This document shows positions 9,582 to 17,790 of a stretch of 64,000 nt of DNA, piece after piece. How positions within the stretch are numbered: the first letter of the stretch is position 1; every line of letters begins with the position of its first letter. The DNA is from Flavobacteriaceae bacterium. Its GTDB lineage: Bacteria > Bacteroidota > Bacteroidia > Flavobacteriales > Flavobacteriaceae. The stretch covers positions 212,292 through 276,291 of the forward strand of contig PBHD01000001.1 of assembly GCA_002719315.1 (NCBI GenBank). The letters run 5' to 3'. The notes below the pieces were generated by a model. It did no database searches. It was not told the DNA's origin and was given only the letters and a program-made list of their open reading frames with translations. A program made the translations under genes and the position numbers.

Positions 9582-10028
9582 ATGTACAAATTAAATTTTC
9601 CATTATATCAAATCCCTCTCAAAAATAAAGAAAATAAAACGTTGGTATTCGATTCTATAAGAAAAAAATGGCTAAAACTTGTTCCTGAAGAATGGGTTAG
9701 ATTAAATTGTATTGAGTTTTTAATAAATGAAAAAAAAATTTCTAGATCATTAATTTCTGTTGAAAAAGAATTCAAATTAAATAACTTAAAAAAAAGATTT
9801 GATATTGTAGTTTTTAATAAAAAAGGTGAAATTTATTTACTCGTTGAATGTAAAGCTCCAAATGTCAAAATAAGTCAATCTGTTTTTAATCAAATCACTA
9901 AATATAATTTAGTTTTAAAAAGTAAATTTTTAATGATCTCAAATGGAATTAATCATTATTTTTTTTCAATGAATTTTGAAAGTCAAAAAATTGAATTTTT
10001 AAAAGAACTCCCCTATTATGATTTATAA
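9582..10028 (+). CDS. solitary HsdR-N-type PD-(D/E)xK nuclease-domain protein
   Basis: Small protein of 148 residues matching the N-terminal nuclease domain of type I restriction HsdR subunits, but standing alone. The core PD-(D/E)xK motif is visible as KKRFDIVVF followed by LLVECKAP, giving an aspartate and an E-x-K pair that would bind magnesium. No helicase domain and no HsdM or HsdS gene is nearby, so it is not a restriction system. I chose ATG 9582 (MYKLNFPLYQIPL) over 9567 because the homologous start begins at this hydrophobic-Pro segment; 9567 would add five residues. It overlaps the glycosyltransferase gene by 11 nt and faces holA, so a role in DNA maintenance is possible but unproven. 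Confidence 0.75.
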   Translation: MYKLNFPLYQIPLKNKENKTLVFDSIRKKWLKLVPEEWVRLNCIEFLINEKKISRSLISVEKEFKLNNLKKRFDIVVFNKKGEIYLLVECKAPNVKISQSVFNQITKYNLVLKSKFLMISNGINHYFFSMNFESQKIEFLKELPYYDL

Positions 10029-11049
10029 ATTATCAAATATTGGAATTGTAATTTTAAATTATAATGGAGAGAATTTTTTAAAAAAATTTCTTCCTGATAT
10101 ATTAAAATATAGTCCAAATTCTAAAATTTATATAATTGATAACTGTTCTGAAGATAATTCTATCGAATTAATTAAGAATAATTTTAAAAAAATTAACATA
10201 ATTCAATTAAAAAAAAACTACGGATACTCAAAAGGATATAATTTAGGTTTAAAAAATATAAAAGAAAAAATTTTATGTTTAATCAATAACGATGTTAAAG
10301 TAAGTAAAGGTTGGATTAATCCAATTCTCGCTTTTTTTAATAAAAACAAGAAAGCAGCAATTTTACAACCTCACATAATGAGTTATTTAAATAACAATAA
10401 ATTTGAATATGCAGGAGCAGCAGGAGGATTTATTGATAAATTAGGATATCCTTTTTGTAAAGGAAGAATTTTTAATTATTTAGAAGAAAACAAAAAACAA
10501 TATGACAAAAATTGTCAAATATTTTGGGCAAGCGGATCATGTTTTTTTATTAAAAATGATCTATTTAGAGAGTTAAATGGCTTTGATGATGATTTTTTTG
10601 CCCATCAAGAAGAAATTGATTTATGTTGGAGAACTAAAATAAGAGGAAATGAAATTTGGTCAATTTACAACTCTAAAGTTTATCATTTAGGAGGTGGAAC
10701 CATTAGTTATAATAGTTCACATAAAACTTTTTTAAATCATCGAAATAATATTTTAATGCTCATTAAAAATCTTCCTAATAATTTGTTTTTTAATGTGTTA
10801 TTTAAAAGATTTATTTTAGATTTTATCACATCTCTTTGGCATTTACTTAATTTTAGACCAAGACATTCATTCTCAATAATTAAGGCATACTGGCATTTAA
10901 TCTTCTTGTTTAATCGGTTCAAAAAAAAACGACACAAGTCTAATAATTACGATAAGTACTTTAAAATCAATAACTTGCCATATAATTACTTTGTTAAAGG
11001 GCTAAAAAAATTTACAGACTTGAAGGTGAATAATAATAATTTGTGTTAA
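10018..11049 (+). CDS. family 2 glycosyltransferase (rhamnosyltransferase-like)
   Basis: GT-A fold, inverting glycosyltransferase of 343 residues, probably acting at the cytoplasmic face of the inner membrane on surface polysaccharide or glycolipid. The opening IGIVILNYNGENFLKKFLP and nucleotide-binding IIDNCSEDNS are typical, LINNDVKVS supplies the metal-binding DxD equivalent, and FFAHQEEIDLCWR carries the acidic catalytic-base region. The carboxy tail (from ~residue 240) is basic and hydrophobic and may lie on the membrane. The donor and acceptor cannot be told from sequence. It overlaps the upstream nuclease-domain gene by 11 nt, so the two are probably translated from one message. Confidence 0.85.
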   Translation: MIYKLSNIGIVILNYNGENFLKKFLPDILKYSPNSKIYIIDNCSEDNSIELIKNNFKKINIIQLKKNYGYSKGYNLGLKNIKEKILCLINNDVKVSKGWINPILAFFNKNKKAAILQPHIMSYLNNNKFEYAGAAGGFIDKLGYPFCKGRIFNYLEENKKQYDKNCQIFWASGSCFFIKNDLFRELNGFDDDFFAHQEEIDLCWRTKIRGNEIWSIYNSKVYHLGGGTISYNSSHKTFLNHRNNILMLIKNLPNNLFFNVLFKRFILDFITSLWHLLNFRPRHSFSIIKAYWHLIFLFNRFKKKRHKSNNYDKYFKINNLPYNYFVKGLKKFTDLKVNNNNLC

Positions 11050-11078
11050 TTTGTAAAAAAAATTTAAAAATCATAATA

Positions 11079-11927
11079 ATGAAAAAGGTACTAGCTCTGA
11101 TACTTACGGTTTTTTTAGCCTCTTGTGTATCACAAAAGAAATTTACAGAACTTGAACAACTTCAACAAAACACGAAAAGTTTATTAGACACAACAACCAT
11201 TAAAATGAATGCTTGTGAAGAAGAAAAAGAAGCAGCTTTAGCTTCTTTAGAAACATTAAAAGAGCAAAATAAATTCTTGAATGCAAATAACCAAGACTTA
11301 ATCAATAATATTGGAAATCTTACTACTCTTTCTCAAAAAGGAGCTGAAAATCTGGAAAGATCTTTAGAAAGTATGAAAGAAAAAGATTTAAGAATTGAAA
11401 AAATGCAAGATGCCGTTACCAAAAAAGATTCTGTTACTCTAGCTTTAGTAACAAGTCTTAAAGGTGTTCTTGGAAATATGAGTGATGATGACATAGAAAT
11501 AAATGTAGAAAAAGGTGTTGTTTATGTTTCAATTTCAGATAAATTACTCTTTAGAAGCGGAAGTTACACTGTTACTTCAAGAGCAAAGGCTGTATTAGGC
11601 AAAGTTGCAAAAGTTGTAAACGACAAACCTGAGATAGAATTTATGGTTGAAGGCCATACTGATAATGTTCCGATTAAAGCTGATGGAATTCTTGATAATT
11701 GGGATCTAAGTGTTAAAAGAGCTACAGCTGTAATTAGAATTTTACAAAACGACTTTGATGTCAGCCCTGAAAGAATGACTGCCTCTGGAAGAAGCTATTA
11801 TGTTCCTATTGCTGACAATGATACTGCTCGTAATAGAGCTAAAAACAGAAGGACAAGAATAGTTATTCTTCCAAAACTAGATCAATTTTACGACCTAATA
11901 GATCAAGGAATGAACTCTAGTAAATAA
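11079..11927 (+). CDS. OmpA-family peptidoglycan-binding lipoprotein
   Basis: Outer-membrane lipoprotein that tethers the envelope to peptidoglycan. The start is ATG 11079 (MKKVLALILTVFLASC), giving a clean lipoprotein signal with lipobox LASC; an upstream in-frame GTG at 11043 would bury the signal and is rejected. After the lipidated cysteine comes a long helical, probably coiled-coil segment rich in E, K, L and Q (residues ~25-125), then a C-terminal OmpA/MotB-like domain. The domain shows FMVEGHTDNVPI, NWDLSVKRATAV and NRAKNRRTRIVI, matching the loop and Asp/Arg residues that grip diaminopimelate. The protein is 282 residues long and is followed by the clearest terminator in the window. 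Confidence 0.92.
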   Translation: MKKVLALILTVFLASCVSQKKFTELEQLQQNTKSLLDTTTIKMNACEEEKEAALASLETLKEQNKFLNANNQDLINNIGNLTTLSQKGAENLERSLESMKEKDLRIEKMQDAVTKKDSVTLALVTSLKGVLGNMSDDDIEINVEKGVVYVSISDKLLFRSGSYTVTSRAKAVLGKVAKVVNDKPEIEFMVEGHTDNVPIKADGILDNWDLSVKRATAVIRILQNDFDVSPERMTASGRSYYVPIADNDTARNRAKNRRTRIVILPKLDQFYDLIDQGMNSSK

Positions 11928-11950
11928 TTTTAAAAAAGACTAATTGATAA

Positions 11951-11979
11951 AACACGCTTATTTAAGCGTGTTTTTTTTT
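11951..11979 (+). terminator. hairpin terminator between convergent ompA-like and uvrD genes
   Basis: A perfect stem pairs ACACGCTTA with TAAGCGTGT across a two-base loop and is followed by nine T residues (971-979 in 11 kb numbering). On the minus strand the same stem is followed by a shorter T4 run, so it may serve both converging transcripts. The last two bases overlap the uvrD stop. Confidence 0.9.
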
Positions 11980-14266
11980 AACTAGTTTTTAATTTTGCAA
12001 ATCTTAATAATAATTTTTTAACACCAATGCCTTTAAAATCAATAGAAGCTATTTTATCTTTTCCTTTACCATCAATTCCTATTATGATTCCATATCCAAA
12101 TCTTTCATGAGAAACCTCTTGGTTAATTTTTAAAGAATTGTTTTTAATTGAAAAATCAGATATTTTACCAACATTATTTATTGTTTTTAATCTCTTATTA
12201 TTAGTTGTGTAAAAATTGCTTAGTGAATTTATTTTTTTTTCTTTTTTTCGAGTTCCTCCATAAGATGGAAAGAAAGTTTCTTCATTATTATTAAATTCTA
12301 AATATTCAGTATCCATTTCTTCAATGAATCTGCTAGCTTCGACATCTATAATTTTACCCCACCTATATCTTGACAAAGTATAAGATAAAAAGGCCTGCTT
12401 TTCAGCTCTTGTTAATGCTACATAAAATAATCTTCTTTCTTCTTCTAATTCACTTCTACTATTAAGACTTAGAGCTGAAGGAAAAAGATCTTCTTCCAAA
12501 CCAACAATAAAAACATAAGGAAATTCAAGTCCTTTTGACAAATGAATTGTCATAAGTGAAACTTCATCTTTTTCATAATTATTATTTATATCAAAATCAG
12601 TTACTAAAGAAATATCTTGAATAAAATTTGCAAGACTTGTATCAGCATCCGCTAATTCAACTTGACCCTCTATAAAATCTCTTATTCCATTTAACAATTC
12701 TTCAATGTTTTCAATTCTTGTTAAAGATTCTGGAGTAAAATCTTTTTTTAATTCTTGAATTATACCTGATTTTTTAAAAACTAAGTCACATATTTCAAAT
12801 GCATTTAATTTTTGATTTTCAATTCTAAACATTTCAATTAAAAAATAAAATTTTGATAATCTCTCTAAAACGCCTTTATTAAATATATTTTTTATTTTAT
12901 TTGAATCGCTAATTGATTCATATATACTAATATTATTCTCATTAGAGTAAAAAATAAGTTTATCCAAGGTCGATTGACCTATTCCTCTTGCAGGATAATT
13001 AATAATTCTTTTTAAACTTTCTTCATCCTTTGGATTAATTATCAATCTCAAATAAGCCAAAACATCCTTAATTTCTTTTCTTTTATAAAAGGAAAGGCCT
13101 CCATAAATTCTATAAGGAATTGATTTTTTTCTTAATGAATCTTCAATTGCCCTTGATTGAGCATTTGTTCTATAAAGAATTGCAAAATCTTTATTCTTTA
13201 AAAGATTTTTAGTTTTAATCTCTTCAATTTTTGAGGCAACATATCTACCCTCCTCTGCATCTGAATGCATTTTACTAACTAAAATTTTTTCTCCATTATC
13301 ATTATGAGTCCAAACAGATTTTTCAATTTTAGATAGATTATGCTTTATTACAGAATTAGCAAGATTGACAATGTTTTTAGTTGATCTATAATTTTGTTCT
13401 AATCTATATAGATTTACATCTTCATAATCTTTTTGAAAATTTAATATATTATTAATATTTGCACCTCTAAAAGAATAAATGCTTTGAGAATCATCCCCAA
13501 CAACACAAATGTTTTGATATCTATCTGATAAAGCCTTAACAATAAGATATTGAGAATGATTAGTATCTTGATACTCATCAACTAAAATGTATTTAAATCT
13601 TTCCTGATATTTGGCTAGAACATCTGGGAATTTGTTCAATAGCTCATTAGTTTTAAGTAATAAATCATCAAAATCCATTACACCTGCCTTAAATGTTCTC
13701 TCAACATATTCCTTATATATTTCACCGATTTTAGGTCTTTTAGACATTAAATCTGCTTCCATAAGCTCAGGGTTATTGAAATAAGCATTAACAGTTATCA
13801 AATTGTTTTTAAATGTAGAAATACGACTTCTAATTTGTTTATACTTATATAAATCTTTATCAAAGTTTTTTTCTTTAATTATTGAGGAAATTAGTCTTTC
13901 CGAATCCTGGGTATCATATATAGTAAAATTCGAAGGATATCCAAGTTTATTTGACTCTGCTCTTAAAATTCTTGCAAAAACAGAATGAAAGGTCCCCATC
14001 CATAAATTCATTGCTTCACTCTGACCAACAACTTTTGAAATCCTATCTTTCATTTCTCTAGCAGCTTTATTAGTAAAAGTCAATGCCAAAATTGAAAAAG
14101 GATCAATACCTTGATCCATTAAATATGCGATTCTATATGTTAAAACTCTAGTTTTTCCTGATCCTGCACCAGCAATAACAATTAAGGGACCCTCTTTTTG
14201 AATTACAGGAGCTTTTTGAGCTTCATTTAAATCTGAAAGATATTCTTTGTCCTCTTTGATTTGCAT
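11978..14266 (-). CDS. uvrD: UvrD/PcrA-type superfamily 1A DNA helicase
   Basis: ATP-driven 3'-5' DNA helicase for nucleotide excision and mismatch repair and removal of RecA or stalled complexes. All SF1A motifs are visible: GAGSGKT at residues 33-39, TFTNKAAREMKDRI, DEYQDTNHSQY, VVGDDSQSIYSFRGAN, LEQNYRST, TIHLSKGLEFPYVF and RRLFYVALTRAE. The C-terminal ~45 residues (SHERFGYGIIIGIDGKG onward) form the Tudor-like domain that in PcrA/UvrD contacts RNA polymerase, so coupling of transcription to repair is likely retained. The length of 762 residues is normal. It is read from ATG 14266 and ends just after the shared terminator. Confidence 0.95.
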   Translation of the reverse strand: MQIKEDKEYLSDLNEAQKAPVIQKEGPLIVIAGAGSGKTRVLTYRIAYLMDQGIDPFSILALTFTNKAAREMKDRISKVVGQSEAMNLWMGTFHSVFARILRAESNKLGYPSNFTIYDTQDSERLISSIIKEKNFDKDLYKYKQIRSRISTFKNNLITVNAYFNNPELMEADLMSKRPKIGEIYKEYVERTFKAGVMDFDDLLLKTNELLNKFPDVLAKYQERFKYILVDEYQDTNHSQYLIVKALSDRYQNICVVGDDSQSIYSFRGANINNILNFQKDYEDVNLYRLEQNYRSTKNIVNLANSVIKHNLSKIEKSVWTHNDNGEKILVSKMHSDAEEGRYVASKIEEIKTKNLLKNKDFAILYRTNAQSRAIEDSLRKKSIPYRIYGGLSFYKRKEIKDVLAYLRLIINPKDEESLKRIINYPARGIGQSTLDKLIFYSNENNISIYESISDSNKIKNIFNKGVLERLSKFYFLIEMFRIENQKLNAFEICDLVFKKSGIIQELKKDFTPESLTRIENIEELLNGIRDFIEGQVELADADTSLANFIQDISLVTDFDINNNYEKDEVSLMTIHLSKGLEFPYVFIVGLEEDLFPSALSLNSRSELEEERRLFYVALTRAEKQAFLSYTLSRYRWGKIIDVEASRFIEEMDTEYLEFNNNEETFFPSYGGTRKKEKKINSLSNFYTTNNKRLKTINNVGKISDFSIKNNSLKINQEVSHERFGYGIIIGIDGKGKDKIASIDFKGIGVKKLLLRFAKLKTS

Positions 14267-14369
14267 ATATTATAAATTTAATTAATTATTGATTTTCCAA
14301 CCCTGATTAAAAAAATAAATTATAAACATATATATTTAACTTTATATCAAAATGAATTAATTTGCACAA

Positions 14370-15650
14370 ATGAAACTCATAAAAATTATATTCTTATTAA
14401 TTTTATTAAGCTTTAACTATACTATTACAGGACAATATGAAAAAGAAATATTTAATAAAATTGAAAATAAAGTAATTAAATGGAGACACCATATTCATCA
14501 AAACCCAGAACTTTCTAACAGAGAATTTGAAACGGCAAAATTTGTTTCCAAACATTTAAAATCACTTGGTATAAAAGTAACTGAAAACGTTGCTCATACT
14601 GGAGTAGTAGGAATTTTAAAAGGTACATCTCCAGGAAAAGTTTTAGCATTAAGAGCAGATATGGATGCTCTTCCAGTAACAGAAAGAAATAATTTACCAT
14701 ATAAGTCAACTAAAACAACATTATATAATGATCAAAAAACTGGAATTATGCATGCTTGTGGTCATGATACCCATGTTGCAATATTAATGGGAGTAGCAGA
14801 ATTGTTATCAAAAAATAATGATTTTCCAGGTACAATTAAATTTATTTTTCAACCTGCTGAAGAAGGTCCTCCTCCTGGAGAAGAGGGAGGTGCAAAATTA
14901 ATGATAAAAGAAGGTGTTTTAGAAAATCCAAAAGTTGATGCAATCTTTGGGCTACATATAAATTCTGGCACCCATGTTGGAAAAATAAAGTATAAACCTG
15001 GAGGAATGATGGCTTCATCTCAAAGGTTTGTAATTAAAGTTAAAGGTAAACAAGCACATGGTTCCAGACCATGGCAAAGTGTTGATCCTATAACAATTTC
15101 AGCCCAAATAATTAACAGTTTGCAAACTTTAGTAAGTAGAGAATCTGAACTAACCAAAGAAGCTGTTGTAATAAGTGTTGGTTCAATCCACTCTGGAATA
15201 AGATTTAATATAATTCCTGAAGAATTGGAAATGATTGGAACTATTAGAACATTAGACAAAGAAATGAAAGAATATATAAGAAACAGAATTAAAAATATGG
15301 TGCCAAATATAGCTAATGCTTATAGAGCCTCTGCCAGTGTTGAAATAGTTGATGGTGCAGATATTACTTATAATGATCCAATGTTAACTAAAAAAATGAT
15401 TCCTTCATTAGAAAAAGTTGTTGGAGAAGAAAATGTTATAGAAATTTCTGCTGTTACTGGAGCCGAAGATTTTTCATATTTTCAATCTAAAATTCCTGGA
15501 TTTTATTTCTTTTTAGGAGGGACACCATTAGATATTAATGAAAATATGGCGCCTTCCCACCACACACCAGATTTTTTTGTTGATGACAAAGCCCTAATAA
15601 TTGGAGTTAAAGCTTTAACACAATTGTCAATTGACTATTTATCAAATTAA
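14370..15650 (+). CDS. exported M20D-family amidohydrolase/carboxypeptidase
   Basis: Di-metal peptidase-type amidohydrolase of the M20D group (relatives act on N-acyl amino acids, hippurate or indole-amino acid conjugates). An N-terminal Sec signal (residues 1-21, ending TITGQ) sends it to the periplasm or outside, unlike most M20D enzymes, which are cytoplasmic. Metal-site motifs are intact: RADMDALPV, HACGHDTHV, the catalytic QPAEEGPP and, near the end, SHHTPDFFVDD. The dimerization domain holds QAHGSRPWQSVDP. A near-consensus -7 box (TTAATTTG at 14357-14364, one mismatch) lies five nt before the ATG. recG starts five nt after the stop. The actual substrate is unknown. Confidence 0.85.
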   Translation: MKLIKIIFLLILLSFNYTITGQYEKEIFNKIENKVIKWRHHIHQNPELSNREFETAKFVSKHLKSLGIKVTENVAHTGVVGILKGTSPGKVLALRADMDALPVTERNNLPYKSTKTTLYNDQKTGIMHACGHDTHVAILMGVAELLSKNNDFPGTIKFIFQPAEEGPPPGEEGGAKLMIKEGVLENPKVDAIFGLHINSGTHVGKIKYKPGGMMASSQRFVIKVKGKQAHGSRPWQSVDPITISAQIINSLQTLVSRESELTKEAVVISVGSIHSGIRFNIIPEELEMIGTIRTLDKEMKEYIRNRIKNMVPNIANAYRASASVEIVDGADITYNDPMLTKKMIPSLEKVVGEENVIEISAVTGAEDFSYFQSKIPGFYFFLGGTPLDINENMAPSHHTPDFFVDDKALIIGVKALTQLSIDYLSN

Positions 15651-15655
15651 GTTCA

Positions 15656-17755
15656 ATGGATCAACTCCAGACTTCAATTGAATACGTTAAAGGTGTTGGT
15701 CCAAATAGGGCAAAATTATTAAAAGAAGAATTAAATATTTTAACTTATAGAGATCTTTTAACTTTTTTTCCTTTCAGATATATAGATAGAAGTAAATTTT
15801 ATAAAATATCTGAAATACCAAAAAACAATATTGAAATTCAAATAATAGGTCAAATAATTGATATTAAAATTATTGATCAAAGAAAAGGGAAAAGAATGGT
15901 TGCTATACTAAAAGATTTTTCAGGAGAAATTGATCTTGTTTGGTTTAAAGGTTATAAATGGATTAAACAAAGTCTTATTAAATACAAAAACTATGTCATA
16001 TTTGGAAAAATAAATTGGTTTAAAGGCAGAGCCTCAATCCCACACCCTGAAATACAAACAGAAGAAGATTTTAAAAAAAAAATAGGGAATAAACTTCATC
16101 CTATTTATCCTTCTACTGAAAAACTTACTAATTCTGGATTTACTCAAAGGACTATTAAAAATATAGTTTTTGAATTATTAAAAATAAACAGTTCTAAAAT
16201 AAAAGAAAACTTACCAAAAAATTTAATTAATAAATTAAAATTAATATCTAATTCAGAGGCAATAAAACAAATTCATTTTCCAGAAAACAATTCAATATTA
16301 GCTAAAGCTCAATTTAGATTGAAATTTGAAGAACTTTTTATTCTTCAAATGAAGATGTTAATTAAAAATATTGAAAGAAAGGAAAAAATTAAAGGATTTA
16401 AGTTTCAAAAAATAGGAAAATCATTTAATTCCTTTTACAAGGAACATCTTCCTTTTAGCCTGACATCATCACAAAAAAAGGTTATGAAAGAGATAAGACA
16501 AGATTTATCAAAAGGAATTCAAATGAATCGTCTTCTTCAAGGTGATGTTGGTTCAGGCAAAACTATTATAGCTGTTTTATCTTCTTTAATTGCTATTGAT
16601 AATGATTTTCAGTCAACCATTGTTGCGCCAACTGAAATTTTAGCTCAGCAACATTATAATTCATTTAAGTCATTATTAATAAAGACAAGTATTAATTGTT
16701 ACTTACTTACAGGCAGTTCTACAAAAAAAGAAAGAATTGAAATAAAAAATAACCTAAAAAACGGCACACTAAATATTTTGATTGGAACTCATGCTGTTCT
16801 TGAAAGTAATGTTGAGTTTAAAAATCTAGGTCTCGCTATAATTGATGAACAACACAGATTTGGTGTAGCTCAAAGATCTAAGTTATGGTTAAAAAATAAT
16901 CTTCCTCCTCATATTTTAGTCATGACCGCTACTCCAATTCCAAGAACATTAGCAATGAGTATTTATGGTGACCTTGACATATCCATTATAAATGAACTTC
17001 CTCCTGGAAGAATACCTGTTAAAACTTTCCACAGATATGAAAATAAACGACTACAAGTTTTTAAATTTATTAAAAATCAAATAGATAAAAACGAACAAGT
17101 TTATATTGTTTACCCACTTATAGAAGAATCCTCAAAATTAGACTATAAAGATCTAATGGATGGATACGAAAGTATTTCTAGATATTTTTCAAAACCCAAA
17201 TATCAAATTAGTATTGTTCATGGAAAAATGAATGCTGAAGAAAAAAAAATTGAAATGGATAGATTCGTAAAGAATCAAACTCAAATAATGGTTGCAACAA
17301 CTGTTATAGAGGTCGGAGTTGATGTCCCAAATGCTTCACTAATTTTAATTGAAAGTGCTGAAAGATTTGGATTATCTCAACTTCATCAACTAAGAGGAAG
17401 AGTTGGAAGAGGAAAAAAACAAAGCTATTGTATTTTAATGAGTTCAAATAAATTATCTGAGAATGGAAAGGTAAGGTTAAAAACAATGGTGGATACAAAC
17501 AATGGTTTTAATATAGCAGAGGTTGATTTAAATCTTAGAGGTCCTGGAGATTTATTAGGAACACAACAAAGTGGAATTATTAAATTAAAAATTTCTGACC
17601 TAGTAAAAGACTCAGAGTTAATCCTATTAGCAAGAAATGAAGCTATTAAAATATTAAAAAATGATCCTAGCCTTTCAAGTAAAGAAAATTTGGTATTAAA
17701 TAGAACTATTTCAAAATTGGAACTAGATAAAAGTTTTTGGAATCTTGTAAGCTAA
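15656..17755 (+). CDS. recG: ATP-dependent DNA helicase RecG
   Basis: Branch-migration helicase that reverses stalled forks and processes Holliday junctions. The N-terminal OB-fold wedge domain (residues ~1-200) includes YVKGVGPNRAKLLKEE and FFPFRYIDRS. The helicase core follows: LLQGDVGSGKTIIAVL (P-loop near residue 296), APTEILAQQHY, GTHAVLE, IIDEQHRFGVAQR with a DEQH box, TATPIPRTLAMS, and the RecG-specific QLRGRVGRGKKQSYC and DLNLRGPGDLLGTQQSG blocks near the end. The 699-residue length fits. It starts five nt after the M20 gene, so the two are probably co-transcribed; the pheT promoter lies in its last codons. Confidence 0.96.
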   Translation: MDQLQTSIEYVKGVGPNRAKLLKEELNILTYRDLLTFFPFRYIDRSKFYKISEIPKNNIEIQIIGQIIDIKIIDQRKGKRMVAILKDFSGEIDLVWFKGYKWIKQSLIKYKNYVIFGKINWFKGRASIPHPEIQTEEDFKKKIGNKLHPIYPSTEKLTNSGFTQRTIKNIVFELLKINSSKIKENLPKNLINKLKLISNSEAIKQIHFPENNSILAKAQFRLKFEELFILQMKMLIKNIERKEKIKGFKFQKIGKSFNSFYKEHLPFSLTSSQKKVMKEIRQDLSKGIQMNRLLQGDVGSGKTIIAVLSSLIAIDNDFQSTIVAPTEILAQQHYNSFKSLLIKTSINCYLLTGSSTKKERIEIKNNLKNGTLNILIGTHAVLESNVEFKNLGLAIIDEQHRFGVAQRSKLWLKNNLPPHILVMTATPIPRTLAMSIYGDLDISIINELPPGRIPVKTFHRYENKRLQVFKFIKNQIDKNEQVYIVYPLIEESSKLDYKDLMDGYESISRYFSKPKYQISIVHGKMNAEEKKIEMDRFVKNQTQIMVATTVIEVGVDVPNASLILIESAERFGLSQLHQLRGRVGRGKKQSYCILMSSNKLSENGKVRLKTMVDTNNGFNIAEVDLNLRGPGDLLGTQQSGIIKLKISDLVKDSELILLARNEAIKILKNDPSLSSKENLVLNRTISKLELDKSFWNLVS

Positions 17756-17773
17756 TATAGATTAGTATATTTG
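17745..17773 (+). promoter_or_regulatory. pheT promoter: TTG, 18-nt spacer, TATATTTG
   Basis: The -33 TTG (17745-17747) lies inside the end of recG, and an exact -7 box TATATTTG (17766-17773) follows after 18 nt, close to the ~19-nt spacing known for Bacteroidota. It precedes the pheT TTG start by 17 nt. This is one of the few -7 boxes here with a recognisable -33 partner. Confidence 0.65.
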
Positions 17774-17790
17774 TTGAAAATTTTAGACTC

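Noticed and set aside
9582-10028. A type I restriction-modification system
   Set aside because: Only the HsdR-N domain is present; no HsdM, HsdS or helicase domain exists nearby.
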